Source: Haloferax sp046557615 (GTDB lineage: Archaea > Halobacteriota > Halobacteria > Halobacteriales > Haloferacaceae). From it: a stretch of DNA of 64,000 nucleotides. Shown in pieces: positions 43,445 through 52,095 of this stretch. The stretch lies in contig NZ_JBKIII010000004.1 in the NCBI RefSeq assembly GCF_046557615.1, positions 1 to 64,000 on the forward strand. The letters are read 5' to 3'. Under the pieces are notes generated by a model. The model did no database searches and was not told where the DNA came from. It worked only from the letters and a program-made list of their open reading frames with translations. A program made the translations under genes and the position numbers. Within the stretch, counting starts at the first letter, position 1. Every line of letters starts with the position of its first letter.

Positions 43445-44668
43445 ATGGTCGCAAACCGGGTTCTGGTGTTGGATACGAACCTCAGACAGGGGCTCGTAAC
43501 CCTCCGGAATTTAGGCCAACACGGCATCGAAATCACTGCTGGGTCGACCACTGACCTCAACCCCGGTGCATACTCGAAGTACGCAACCCGCTCTCTCTGC
43601 TATCCCTCACCGCTTACTGACGAGGTGGGCTTTGCCGATGCAATCGAGGCTGAACTCCGCGCACGAGAGTACGATATGGTCGTCGGACTCGGCAACGCGA
43701 CCATCCCCGCGCTCACGAAACACCGCGAGCGGTTCGAGCAGTACACGGCCATTCCCTATCCGCCACACGACCGACTGATGATTGGGTTCGACAAGTGGGA
43801 TAGCTACCAAGCGGCCTGTGACGCTGGGATTCCCGTTCCGAAGAGTGTCTTGCCCGACGATATCGACTTCGAAGCGGTCGAATCAGAGATTGGCTACCCA
43901 GTGGTGTTGAAACCTCGCCAGAGCCACAGTCGTCATGGTTTCGTCGTGTGCCACTCGCAGGCTGAACTCGAAACAGCCTACCGAAATCGAAATCGAGAGC
44001 TTGGTTCTTATCTCATCCAAGAGTACATCCCGAGCGACGGCGAGATGGGCGTGTACACGCTCTACGACTGGTCGTCGAACCTCGTGGGTCTCACCGTCCA
44101 ACGACGGCTTCGAACCAACCCACCAGAGGGTGGTATCAGCACGCTCCGTGAGACGATTGACCACCCGGTGGCCGTTCAGTATGCAGACAAATTGCTTCGG
44201 TCGATCGATTGGACGTGCGCGGCCATGGTCGAGTATCGAATCGATAGCCGCGATGGCGTGCCTAAGATGCTCGAAATCAATCCCCGATTCTGGGGGAGTA
44301 TGGCACTCTCCGTCTTTGCAGGCGTCGAATTCCCGTATCTCCTCTATCAACTCGTGACGACTGGTACGTGTGAGTCGCAGTGTTCGTACAATGTCGGCGT
44401 CCAAGCACAGCACTTCCCGGGTGAAATCGGGCAGTTGCTCGGTCGCCCGGACAAGCTTACTGCCGCCCGTGAACTCTTCAAACGGCCGTCTGTGCCTCGG
44501 ACGTACGACGTACTTGGCCGCGACGACCCGGCGGCATCGATTGCGTATCTCGCGTTGAACGCACAACAACTCGCCGCACCTGTCGTCGAGCGACTCGTTC
44601 AGTCGGCTACGTTTCGGGGGTCGCGGCGGATGAACCCCGTCGCCGACGTGCTGAGTCGAATACGGTGA
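43445..44668 (+). CDS. ATP-grasp ligase of the glycan locus
   Basis: 407 residues. ATP-grasp core: YPVVLKPRQSHSRHGFVVCH (ATP Lys), YLIQEYIPSDGEMGVYTLYD and PKMLEINPRFWGSMALSVFA (metal-binding Glu-x-Asn near residue 277). Close to carbamoyl-phosphate-synthase-like ATP-grasp proteins that ligate a carboxylate to an amine. A strong Shine-Dalgarno GGAGG (43431-43435) lies 9 bases before the ATG. In a locus making a uronic acid, the enzyme might amidate the sugar carboxylate or attach an amino acid to it. That role is inferred only. Confidence 0.85.
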   Translation: MVANRVLVLDTNLRQGLVTLRNLGQHGIEITAGSTTDLNPGAYSKYATRSLCYPSPLTDEVGFADAIEAELRAREYDMVVGLGNATIPALTKHRERFEQYTAIPYPPHDRLMIGFDKWDSYQAACDAGIPVPKSVLPDDIDFEAVESEIGYPVVLKPRQSHSRHGFVVCHSQAELETAYRNRNRELGSYLIQEYIPSDGEMGVYTLYDWSSNLVGLTVQRRLRTNPPEGGISTLRETIDHPVAVQYADKLLRSIDWTCAAMVEYRIDSRDGVPKMLEINPRFWGSMALSVFAGVEFPYLLYQLVTTGTCESQCSYNVGVQAQHFPGEIGQLLGRPDKLTAARELFKRPSVPRTYDVLGRDDPAASIAYLALNAQQLAAPVVERLVQSATFRGSRRMNPVADVLSRIR

Positions 44669-44763
44669 CGTAGTCGCGTTCGTGAATACCGAAACACCCT
44701 CGATTTTTCTCTGCTCGGCGAACAAACACCTATAAAGCATTCTGTGAGTGACACGTTCTCACG

Positions 44764-45627
44764 ATGCCCAGGCCCAACGTAGCTGCACGAAAGTCGCCGA
44801 CGTGGCCGACTCCAACGCCGGAACAAATTGAGGTCGTCATTCTCGGCACCTACCACATGGACAACCCCGGATTAGATGCGGCAAACGTCGATGCCGACGA
44901 CGTACTGAGCGACGACCGACAACGGGAACTCACCGAACTGGTCTCGAACCTCGAAGCTATCGACCCGGATTTCGTCGCTGTCGAGCGCCCTGCATCTGCG
45001 GCGGACGCAGTACAGGACGCCTATTTGCAATATCGCGACGGCGGTTTTTCGTACGGCGAAGCACACGCGCTCAATGCCATGCATCCGGAGCGTGACGATG
45101 CGCGACAGCGAAGTCGAAGTGAAGTCGTCCAAATCGGATTCAGACTGGCCGACCGATTCGGCCACGACCGTGTCGTTCCGGTCGATGTTCCAGAAGACCT
45201 CGGTGACAGCCCGGACTTAGATGCACTCGAAGCAGATGGGTTCGAACCAACGCCAAAGCGAGACGTTCCGCGACTCGATACCAGAGCCCTAGAGGAATCG
45301 CTCACCGAGCGCCTCAAAACCTCGTCTATTCCTGCATACCATCGCTTTCTCAACGAAGAGGCCGCACTCCACTACAACGACGGAATGTACGACCAGTTCC
45401 TTCAGATGGGTACAGACGAGAACTACGCCGGACCCGACGCACTCGCTCGGTGGTATCGACGAAATCTTCGCATGGTCCACAACATCTGGCGCGCCGTGGA
45501 CGACGATACTGAGCGCGTCCTCTTCATCGTCGGGTCTGGTCACGTCCACATTCTTCGACATCTACTCACCGAGTTCCCACAGTTCTGCCCGGTGAGTCCG
45601 CTTCCGTACCTCCCGCGTGAGGACTAG
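44764..45627 (+). CDS. DUF5694/TraB-like protein
   Basis: 287 residues. The first strand, VVILGTYHMDNPGLDAANVD, and the following VLSDDRQRELTELVSNLEAI, FVAVERPAS match DUF5694, related to the TraB/ChaN/Tiki metalloprotease-like fold. ERVLFIVGSGHVHILRHLLT closes the fold with the conserved GSGHV. Cytoplasmic, no signal peptide. The activity of DUF5694 is not established to my knowledge. About 95 bases after the ATP-grasp gene, with a short AT-rich promoter-like gap between. It may simply flank the glycan locus. Confidence 0.8.
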   Translation: MPRPNVAARKSPTWPTPTPEQIEVVILGTYHMDNPGLDAANVDADDVLSDDRQRELTELVSNLEAIDPDFVAVERPASAADAVQDAYLQYRDGGFSYGEAHALNAMHPERDDARQRSRSEVVQIGFRLADRFGHDRVVPVDVPEDLGDSPDLDALEADGFEPTPKRDVPRLDTRALEESLTERLKTSSIPAYHRFLNEEAALHYNDGMYDQFLQMGTDENYAGPDALARWYRRNLRMVHNIWRAVDDDTERVLFIVGSGHVHILRHLLTEFPQFCPVSPLPYLPRED

Positions 45628-45761
45628 CCACTGGCGTCGTCAGTTCGCTCGGCTACAACGTCGATAGAAGAGAATCGGTTGTTGATCGGGAAGTACAGGT
45701 TGCTGAAAATGCGTCGTTCTCGAACTGCTCGGTCGGTTGCCTCGGCTACTTGCGGGGTTGA

Positions 45762-46763
45762 CTACCGGCGCAGTTTTCGTCGCCCGGAACTCGAAATCTC
45801 GTCGCTCTCTTGTCTGTCACTTAGCATCGCCCCGAGGAGCGAGACGATGCCGAGAATCGACACCTGCATCGAGGGCTTTGTCTCGCCGTGTCTCGTGAGT
45901 AATCTCCACCCTGTCTGGAGGACACCGAAGAGCGTTGCGAGCGCGCCGAAGACGTAGAGGATGGCCACCGGGTGTACACCCGATTTCGTGTACTTCACCC
46001 ACAGACGCCAGATGAAGTTCCGTAAGAGGAGCGTCGAGAGTTTGGGAATGAACGTCGAGTATCGGATTCCACTCTCTTCGTCGCCGTAGCGGGAGGGCAT
46101 CGGGACGCTCGCCACGCGCTTGTCGTGTACGTTGAGTTTGACGAGCATGTCGTTGAGGAACCCGTACTGGTCGTAGAGGTCGTCCATGTCGATGTCGCGG
46201 AGGGTTTCAGCAGAGACTGCGGTGTAGCCGTTCTGGGGGTCGCGGATGTGCCAGTAGCCACTGGAGATTCGCGTCAATCCCATGAGGAGGACGTTTCCGA
46301 ACAGGCGGAACGGAGGCATGCCGACGAGGTGGTGAGTACTGCTGAGTCGGTTTCCAACCGAGTAGTCGGCTTCGCCCGAGACCACGGGGTCGAGAATCGT
46401 ATCGAGAATATCGGGGTCCATCTGTCCGTCACCGTCCATGACGGCGATGACCTCCATCCCGTCGTCGAGTGCGCGGCGGTAGCCTGTCTTCACTGCTGCG
46501 CCGCGACCCTGTTGGGTTTCGTGTCGAATAGGAACGATTCGCGATTCGAATCGTTGGCCACCATCGGTCGCGAATGGTGCGACCTGCTGTGTCGTCACCT
46601 GTTCTGTGTGTTCGAGGATTTCGTTCCAGGTTCCATCGACCGAGCAGTCATCGACGACGTACGCTCGGTCCACAAATGCTGGCATCGTGTCGATAACTGG
46701 CCCGATAAACGACTCTTCGTTGTGTGCTGGGACGACGACACCGATTGCCTTACCGCGGTACAT
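45762..46763 (-). CDS. Dolichol-phosphate-sugar synthase-like GT2 (AglJ-like)
   Basis: 333 residues. GT2 core: IGVVVPAHNEESFIGPVIDT, AYVVDDCSVDGTWNE, QGRGAAVKTGYRRALDDGME and AVMDGDGQMDPD (DxD metal site). The FLNDMLVKLNVHDKRVASVP acceptor helix follows, with two C-terminal membrane helices at about 255-315. This is the pattern of archaeal dolichol-phosphate glucosyl/HexNAc transferases such as Haloferax AglJ, which load the first sugar onto dolichol. It would start the lipid-linked glycan of this locus. Convergent with the DUF5694 gene. Confidence 0.9.
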   Translation of the reverse strand: MYRGKAIGVVVPAHNEESFIGPVIDTMPAFVDRAYVVDDCSVDGTWNEILEHTEQVTTQQVAPFATDGGQRFESRIVPIRHETQQGRGAAVKTGYRRALDDGMEVIAVMDGDGQMDPDILDTILDPVVSGEADYSVGNRLSSTHHLVGMPPFRLFGNVLLMGLTRISSGYWHIRDPQNGYTAVSAETLRDIDMDDLYDQYGFLNDMLVKLNVHDKRVASVPMPSRYGDEESGIRYSTFIPKLSTLLLRNFIWRLWVKYTKSGVHPVAILYVFGALATLFGVLQTGWRLLTRHGETKPSMQVSILGIVSLLGAMLSDRQESDEISSSGRRKLRR

Positions 46764-47304
46764 TCAGACCTCCGTGCCCAGTTGCGGCCGACTGAGCAGA
46801 TTCGACTTGAGTGAACTCCTCCGGCAGGACCAGTGTCTGCGTGGAAGATTTCGAGAACATTAGACACATTTTCTGGTTCAGGTCCAGATTGTGTCAGAAA
46901 CATCTTTGTTAATCGCCACCGACCCGTGTCAACGAATATTCAGTCATTGAACAACCAATTTCAATAGTCAGGGTGGCTGAGATGTGTATCTGAGAGAAAT
47001 CGTGCCTTCGTTTTCTGTTCGAATGTCCAGATAAAGACCCGTTTCAGGACGCCGAATATGTCTGAAAAATATTATACTAACACTGTCTGTCTGGATTGTG
47101 AGATATTCACATTTGGCGACATAATTTGACACAGCGTTGTCTCCTCGGTCTTTACAGGCACCTAGCGGGTCAGTGGGAACCTTGACTCTGTGACTCGCTG
47201 TGTTCGCCCCGCTCGGCTTTGGATACAGACTCGAATCTCTTCGGGGTGCTATTGGTGGTGATTAAAATGGGATGGACGGCGTGTACCACCGCCTAATGTG
47301 GGCC
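46764..47304. other. AT-rich gap at the end of the glycan locus
   Basis: 541 bases without a supported gene, AT-richer than the flanks (46880-47110). I see no clear repeat or RNA fold. A mixed GC segment at 47160-47260 resembles no known element. It separates the glycan locus from the next gene block. Confidence 0.4.
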
Positions 47305-47544
47305 TTAGAGGATGTCGTCATCGATACCGCCGGGGTCACCGGCAGTATCGAAGAGGTTGTTCTGGGCGCTCTCGACGAAATCGGACCGAATCGCGCTCTC
47401 TTCTTCGACGGGGGCACCGTAGGCGTCCATCCCCATCGAAAGCAGTTCTTCGACTGCTTGCTCTTCAGTAATGAATTCTTCATCTACCAACTGCTCGAAC
47501 TCCACGAGCAGTTCGTCGGGCAGGTTCACTTCAACGACGGGCAT
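47305..47544 (-). CDS. Small ribbon-helix-helix-like protein
   Basis: 79 residues from ATG 47544. MPVVEVNLPDELLVEFEQLV is a ribbon-helix opening, then DEEFITEEQAVEELLSMGMD a second helix, and an acidic tail. Similar small RHH-like proteins (DUF7120 group) are conserved in haloarchaea and are probably DNA-binding regulators or antitoxin relatives. No toxin-like gene is adjacent, so the regulator reading is preferred. Start chosen at the ribbon; eleven open codons lie upstream. Confidence 0.7.
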   Translation of the reverse strand: MPVVEVNLPDELLVEFEQLVDEEFITEEQAVEELLSMGMDAYGAPVEEESAIRSDFVESAQNNLFDTAGDPGGIDDDIL

Positions 47545-47699
47545 TACCCTCGGTTCGTACTCAACGTACTTGAGCAACCGGGTGTGACACAGACAGATAA
47601 CCGGGTCGCTTATGACTGTTCCCTCGGTGTGTCACTGTAGTTGACTGTCCGTATTTGCTGATGGTGCAGGCACACTCGAACGCTCGGAGGACGACTCAC

Positions 47700-48329
47700 A
47701 TGACACACGACCCTGACTCACAATCTGACGGTGTCGTGGGTGAGTCCGCTCCCGACGAACTCGACTGGCTTCCCGAACGTATCTCGCTTCCGAGCGTCGA
47801 ATGGGTCATCTACCCACCCGGCGAACCTCGCCCGGCAAACTTCGCACTTCGATTCGAAAAGGCAGTGCCGACTGCGCTCGTGGGAACGGAGTCCGGTGAT
47901 TCACCGGGCGTCCACGTCCTTCCGCATCCCGGTGGCCTGTCGGTCTCTGCGCGACTCGGTGGCCTCCTCGACGATTCGATTCGAGAGTTTCAGCACCCAG
48001 AAACCGAAGTGGACCGCACAGAAATCGCGTCGTGGGTTCAGACGTGGGTCGAATCCCTCGATAAGCGAACCGAATTCGAACGGATCCGGTCGGCGTGCGG
48101 TCCGGTTCCCAACGCAGGTGAGACGGTTGCGCGCGCGCTCTTCGAACACTTTGGCCGCGCGGATACTGTCGCCGCGTTCATCCTCGACCGAGATACGAGC
48201 GCACTGTGTTCCGTCTCGGGTATCGCCGACCAGACCGCCGACGAGTTGGTCGTCCACTACGGCACCGACACCGAGTGGGACTACTACCGAAGCCGACAGT
48301 CGGGGTCCCGCGAGAGCCTCGACGATTGA
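47700..48329 (+). CDS. Hypothetical protein with C-terminal helix-hairpin-helix-like region
   Basis: About 209 residues from ATG 47700 (MTHDPDSQSDGVVGE); 15 open codons precede it. The N-terminal 130 residues are unrecognised. The C-terminal 60 residues read like two helix-hairpin-helix units (GPVPNAGETVARALFEHFGR, VSGIADQTADELVVHYG), as in ERCC4/RuvA-type DNA-binding tails. DNA binding is plausible; no nuclease motif is seen. Divergent from the RHH-like gene. Confidence 0.6.
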   Translation: MTHDPDSQSDGVVGESAPDELDWLPERISLPSVEWVIYPPGEPRPANFALRFEKAVPTALVGTESGDSPGVHVLPHPGGLSVSARLGGLLDDSIREFQHPETEVDRTEIASWVQTWVESLDKRTEFERIRSACGPVPNAGETVARALFEHFGRADTVAAFILDRDTSALCSVSGIADQTADELVVHYGTDTEWDYYRSRQSGSRESLDD

Positions 48330-48434
48330 GGCGTAGCGAGCATATCGCCCGGCCACTCCCCCCGAACTATCGGTGAGTAAAACAGATTTTTGACTCTCAC
48401 GTAGGATTATGCACTCATCGAGTGAGATACAGAT

Positions 48435-49085
48435 ATGTCCCCGACACGTCGAACGATGCTTCGCTCGCTCGGACTCGTTTCTCTGTCTGCGCTCGCGGGC
48501 TGTCTCGGCGGTACTGCTCAACCAGACGATGGACTCACAGACACGCCCGGTGATTCAACGATGACCGACAACCCAGGCGGCACACGACCGACAGGAACCG
48601 GCGGACCAGGCATCTCGCTCAGAAGCGTCGATGCTGCGCCCGACATCCCAATCGAACCCGCGGTGGATGTGAGCGAAGATGTGGCGACAGACGAACACCC
48701 ACCACAGATTCAGGTCACCCTGACGAACACGAGCGATTCGGAGATACTCGTGGGCGAAGGTCGAGCTATCTTCTTCGAATACGTCACCGATGACTCGCGT
48801 GAACTCATGTTCCTCCCGGCAGAACAAGAGTGGCCTGCTGAAGCGGGATGCTGGCGATTGTCGGAAGGCATCCTTATCACCGAAGAGTACCGCATGGAGA
48901 CGTTCGCCCCCGGCGAGTCGAAGACGAAATTCGTTGACCTCTACGGGATGGCCAAAGAGGGCGAAGACAGTTGTCTCCCAGTCGGTGAGTTCCGATTCGA
49001 GACGCAGATTTCCGCGCAGGGAGAGATGGGTAGTAGCGATGACTCACAATCTGCGACGTGGGGCTTCTCTCTCGTTCTGGAATAA
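48435..49085 (+). CDS. Tat-exported lipoprotein, unknown function
   Basis: 216 residues. TRRTMLRSLGLVSLSALAGC has a twin-arginine motif and lipobox ending at Cys23. A Thr/Asp/Gly/Pro-rich low-complexity linker (about 25-60) precedes a beta-sandwich domain with QIQVTLTNTSDSEILVGEGR and two Cys (GCWRLSEG, DSCLPVGEF) that could form a disulfide. The domain resembles immunoglobulin-like exported domains in haloarchaea. Monocistronic. Function unknown. Confidence 0.75.
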   Translation: MSPTRRTMLRSLGLVSLSALAGCLGGTAQPDDGLTDTPGDSTMTDNPGGTRPTGTGGPGISLRSVDAAPDIPIEPAVDVSEDVATDEHPPQIQVTLTNTSDSEILVGEGRAIFFEYVTDDSRELMFLPAEQEWPAEAGCWRLSEGILITEEYRMETFAPGESKTKFVDLYGMAKEGEDSCLPVGEFRFETQISAQGEMGSSDDSQSATWGFSLVLE

Positions 49086-49145
49086 CTGATATTCGGGCTT
49101 TCTAACCTACTAAATTGAATATTCTGACTTTCCGAGGCCGAAGAG

Positions 49146-49655
49146 TTGATAACGACTGATTCCCTCTCGTGGGCAAGCGTGTACGAGAGACTGTTCGCGG
49201 TCCGCGACCGCATCCGGACGGGGATACTCGCCGCGTTCGAAGCACAGCACACGCCGCACGAGATTGCGCTGAGCTTCGCGTTCGGCGTGTTCGTGACGGT
49301 TCTCCCAACTGCTGGAACCGCGCTTGCTCTGTTCGTATTAATCTCGTACTATTTCGAACGCGCGAGCAAACTCGCCCTCGGCGCGACGGTCGTCATTTTC
49401 AATCCACCGGTCAAGTGGGCGCTCTACGGGGCGAGCTTTTGGCTTGGGTCGTTCCTCCTCGGGCCGGTCGGAACAGCACCAGTAGACCCGACCCAGTTCA
49501 CGCTCGATGCTGGCTACGACATCATCATCCGACAACTGCTCGGCAACGCCATCTTCGCGGTCGGACTGTCGATACTCGGGTACGTACTCGTCTTCGGTAT
49601 CACACAGGTCTACTACCGACGAGAGGCGACCACTCCGACGTTCGACTTCTCGTAG
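49146..49655 (+). CDS. DUF2062 membrane protein
   Basis: 169 residues with four membrane segments. HTPHEIALSFAFGVFVTVLP and NPPVKWALYGASFWLGSFLL are the DUF2062 signature (PHxIA, FNPPVK). The apparent first codon is TTG (49146); a GTG about ten codons later (VYERLFAVRD) is an alternative, so the N-terminus is uncertain. DUF2062 proteins are widespread, with a proposed link to lipid or polysaccharide export but no proven role. An origin-box copy lies just downstream. Confidence 0.75.
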   Translation: MITTDSLSWASVYERLFAVRDRIRTGILAAFEAQHTPHEIALSFAFGVFVTVLPTAGTALALFVLISYYFERASKLALGATVVIFNPPVKWALYGASFWLGSFLLGPVGTAPVDPTQFTLDAGYDIIIRQLLGNAIFAVGLSILGYVLVFGITQVYYRREATTPTFDFS

Positions 49656-49698
49656 GCTGCCAAAATAATTGAATTGCTGACATTCTATACCGGTTTCA

Positions 49699-49725
49699 TA
49701 CACCACCATGTCCGCAGTTATCCAC
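49699..49725 (+). repeat. Isolated origin-box-like copy next to the recombinase gene
   Basis: CACCACCATGTCCGCAGTT (49701-49719) fits the box pattern of the 10.7-17.4 kb array exactly. It lies about 32 kb from the nearest array copy, between the DUF2062 stop and the recombinase stop. No other copy was found in the intervening 32 kb by eye. Confidence 0.65.
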
Positions 49726-49729
49726 AACT

Positions 49730-50995
49730 TCAGCGACTTCTCTGCGTGGGTATCCGGGTTACCGTCTGTGACTCTGAATCTGATTCTTCGTCACCGAAAA
49801 CTGCTGCGAGTCGTGTTCGCATGGCTTCTCTTCGGAATGCACGTCGCCGCTCCTCAGACAGGTAGTTGGACATGACCACTTCGGCACTCTTCGAACCTTG
49901 GTCGGCGGCGATGCCCTCTAACTGTGCGACCATCGATTCGACGGCCGCCTGATACGTGGTGTACCAAAACCGACGACACAGTTTGGCCGTCGGCGTTTCG
50001 CCATCGACGCGGACGCCCGCGCTGTCTGCGAGGCGCTTGAATCGACGGTTGACTGTCTCGCGTGCGATGTACCCTGTTTCGGACCGCGAAGAGGGGAATA
50101 TCGCTCCCGTCCACTCGTTGTCTCCGGCGAGACCGTCGATTCGCTGGCGAACTGCCTCGGTTCCGTAGAGGAGTGCCACCGTTCCCGGTCCGTTCTTCCG
50201 CTCGCTAAAGGCGATGTGCGGGTCGTCGTCGCTCAGCGTGAACTGCGATGCATCGAGCGTTGCGAGTTCGTTTGGCCGAAGTCCCCACCCGGCGAGTCCG
50301 AGGACCAGCAGTCGTTCTTCGAGGCTCTCGGCGGCCTGATACACCGACCGAACCTGCGCTGCGGTCATCGTCTGGTTGTCTGGTTGCCCTTGCTCCCACC
50401 GGAATTGCTTTGCTGCGTTCGCAACCGGGTTGTACCGCGCTCGTCGGAAATCGACCAGGTAGTCGTAAAATGCGCGGACCGTTTGAAGGTACGCGAGTTT
50501 CGTCCCATCGGTCGTCAACTGGTTGCCGAACTCGTCGAGGACGCGCAAACAGCGGTCGATTTCGTCGGGCTCTGTGTCTCTATCGCTGAGGTGGTCCAAG
50601 AGACTTGCCTCCCCGTGGAGTCGGCGGTATATCCGTGCGAACCGTGCGAGGTGCGTTCGCCGAGTAGGGAGTGTCGTCTCCGCGAGTCCTCGTCGCGTTT
50701 CGAGCATGTCGAGGTAGGACTCGAAGGCTCGGATAGTTGATTCGTCTTCGATTCCCCAGTCGTACCCCTGCGAGTCGCCGTCGCCGACACCGACAACGTC
50801 CACGAAGAACTCTCTTGGCGTCAATCCGTGTTTTTCGCGCAGTGCGTACGCGATACCTGACCATCCTTGCTCGGCCAACCACGCGTAGGTCGGTGCGTCG
50901 CTCGTTGGGTCCATTCCATCGCGGTCCATCGCGGGCGCAACCACCTCCCAATAATAGGCTTCGAGTTCGTCGAGGGATTTTCGAGACCAGTTCAT
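49730..50995 (-). CDS. Tyrosine recombinase of the RdfA/SMC module
   Basis: 421 residues. N-terminal SAM-like domain at about 85-190. Catalytic domain: Arg240 (AGWGLRPNELATL), Lys267 (SERKNGPGTVALL), Arg341/Arg342 (AKLCRRFWYTTY; the usual His of box II is Lys338), and Tyr378 (VVMSNYLSEERRR). Arg, Lys, Arg and Tyr are thus present, so strand cleavage is possible, but the second His and the His/Trp position are replaced. It may be active or act as an architectural protein. Upstream at 51.4-54 kb lie RdfA and SMC-like genes. Confidence 0.82.
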   Translation of the reverse strand: MNWSRKSLDELEAYYWEVVAPAMDRDGMDPTSDAPTYAWLAEQGWSGIAYALREKHGLTPREFFVDVVGVGDGDSQGYDWGIEDESTIRAFESYLDMLETRRGLAETTLPTRRTHLARFARIYRRLHGEASLLDHLSDRDTEPDEIDRCLRVLDEFGNQLTTDGTKLAYLQTVRAFYDYLVDFRRARYNPVANAAKQFRWEQGQPDNQTMTAAQVRSVYQAAESLEERLLVLGLAGWGLRPNELATLDASQFTLSDDDPHIAFSERKNGPGTVALLYGTEAVRQRIDGLAGDNEWTGAIFPSSRSETGYIARETVNRRFKRLADSAGVRVDGETPTAKLCRRFWYTTYQAAVESMVAQLEGIAADQGSKSAEVVMSNYLSEERRRAFRREAMRTRLAAVFGDEESDSESQTVTRIPTQRSR

Positions 50996-51391
50996 TCGTG
51001 GCTTCCCCGTGGACGCGTTCTCTCTCGACGACTGCGCAACTCCATCATCTCAGTTCACCGTCCGTTGGAGACAAAGTGTTTTCTCTCGACTACTGAGTGA
51101 GACGTGGATATTCTCCCTCCAAACTACGTGTTCATTCGTGAATAGAATTTCACAAAAATCACAATATTGGTGGTTGGCCATTCATAACTCTCTTATGATA
51201 TTCTCTATCTCTGCTCTATTACAATGTTTACAAATTGTAAAATGCCTTGTCATTAACGATTAAGCACGACTTTCGTAGTGGTTCGTTCCTCGAACTAGGT
51301 GAGCCAGTTGCACTTGTGTTGTTAACCACTCTGTTGTACACTCATTTGTTTGTCGCCTACTTTCCAAGTAAAATGCACTACTCTCTTCTTC
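50996..51391. other. AT-rich spacer with palindrome, upstream of recombinase
   Basis: 396 bases without a supported gene. It contains an inverted repeat TTACAAT (51219-51225) and ATTGTAA (51234-51240). GTTTACAAATTGTAAAAT at 51226-51243 differs in one base from 17014-17031 in the ParA-side repeat region. Probably the promoter and a binding site for this module. Confidence 0.5.
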
Positions 51392-51994
51392 TCACTCGTC
51401 CACAGAACAGCCACACGATCCGTGGTGAATTAACTCATCGAACCCGTATTGGCGACCACATTCGGTACACAACACTTGGATATCGACGAGTACGTCGGCA
51501 GACCCAATTTCGAGGGTTTCGCGGTGTTCGAGCGACTCGAGTGCGCTTTCGGTGACCGCGACGAGTCGCCCGCGGAGTCGCTGGACTCGCTCTGTCGGGT
51601 CACTTTGTCGTCGTGCTTTCGACGCTCCTCGGTAGGACGTAAGATACGTGTGGATTGCTTGGTGGGAGACGAAATCTTTCTGTAATTGGTCGATATCTAC
51701 CCCTGCTCGCTCTAAGCGTCCACGCGTGCGCGTCCGCTCTGCACCAGTCGCACTGTCGTCTGTCAGTGCCTCGTACAGCGACTCGATTTCTCCATCCAGC
51801 AGGTCGAGACCGACGTCGGTCGTTGCGCGTTGCAGGAGTTCGAGATTGAATGCACGCGCGAGCGTTCGCAGGCTATCGTCGTCTTCGTCTGCCGTCCACC
51901 GCGCTTCGAGTTCGTCCCCAAACCCGTCGAATCCGTAGGTTTCGATGAGACGCCCCACCTTCGAATCCGTCGGGTCTGCACGCACATCTGCCAT
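51392..51994 (-). CDS. RdfA-family protein (rod-determining factor homologue)
   Basis: 200 residues. DSKVGRLIETYGFDGFGDEL, LARAFNLELLQ, GEIESLYEALTDD and DFVSHQAIHTYLTSYRGA are the landmarks of the haloarchaeal RdfA family, first linked to rod-cell formation in Haloferax volcanii. The C-terminal CTECGRQYGFDELIHHGSCG (CxxC...CxC) is a zinc-binding tail. Plasmid and chromosomal copies usually neighbour an archaea-specific SMC-related gene, which is divergent here. Whether this paralogue controls shape, or serves a replicon-maintenance or defence role, cannot be told from sequence. Confidence 0.8.
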   Translation of the reverse strand: MADVRADPTDSKVGRLIETYGFDGFGDELEARWTADEDDDSLRTLARAFNLELLQRATTDVGLDLLDGEIESLYEALTDDSATGAERTRTRGRLERAGVDIDQLQKDFVSHQAIHTYLTSYRGASKARRQSDPTERVQRLRGRLVAVTESALESLEHRETLEIGSADVLVDIQVLCTECGRQYGFDELIHHGSCGCSVDE

Positions 51995-52095
51995 TACTTA
52001 TCACAACTTCCCCAACAAAATAAGCGTACCCATTACACTCGTACTTCTGTAATCCAACACGAAATGTTATCACGGGTCACCTAGTACGTAGTCCA

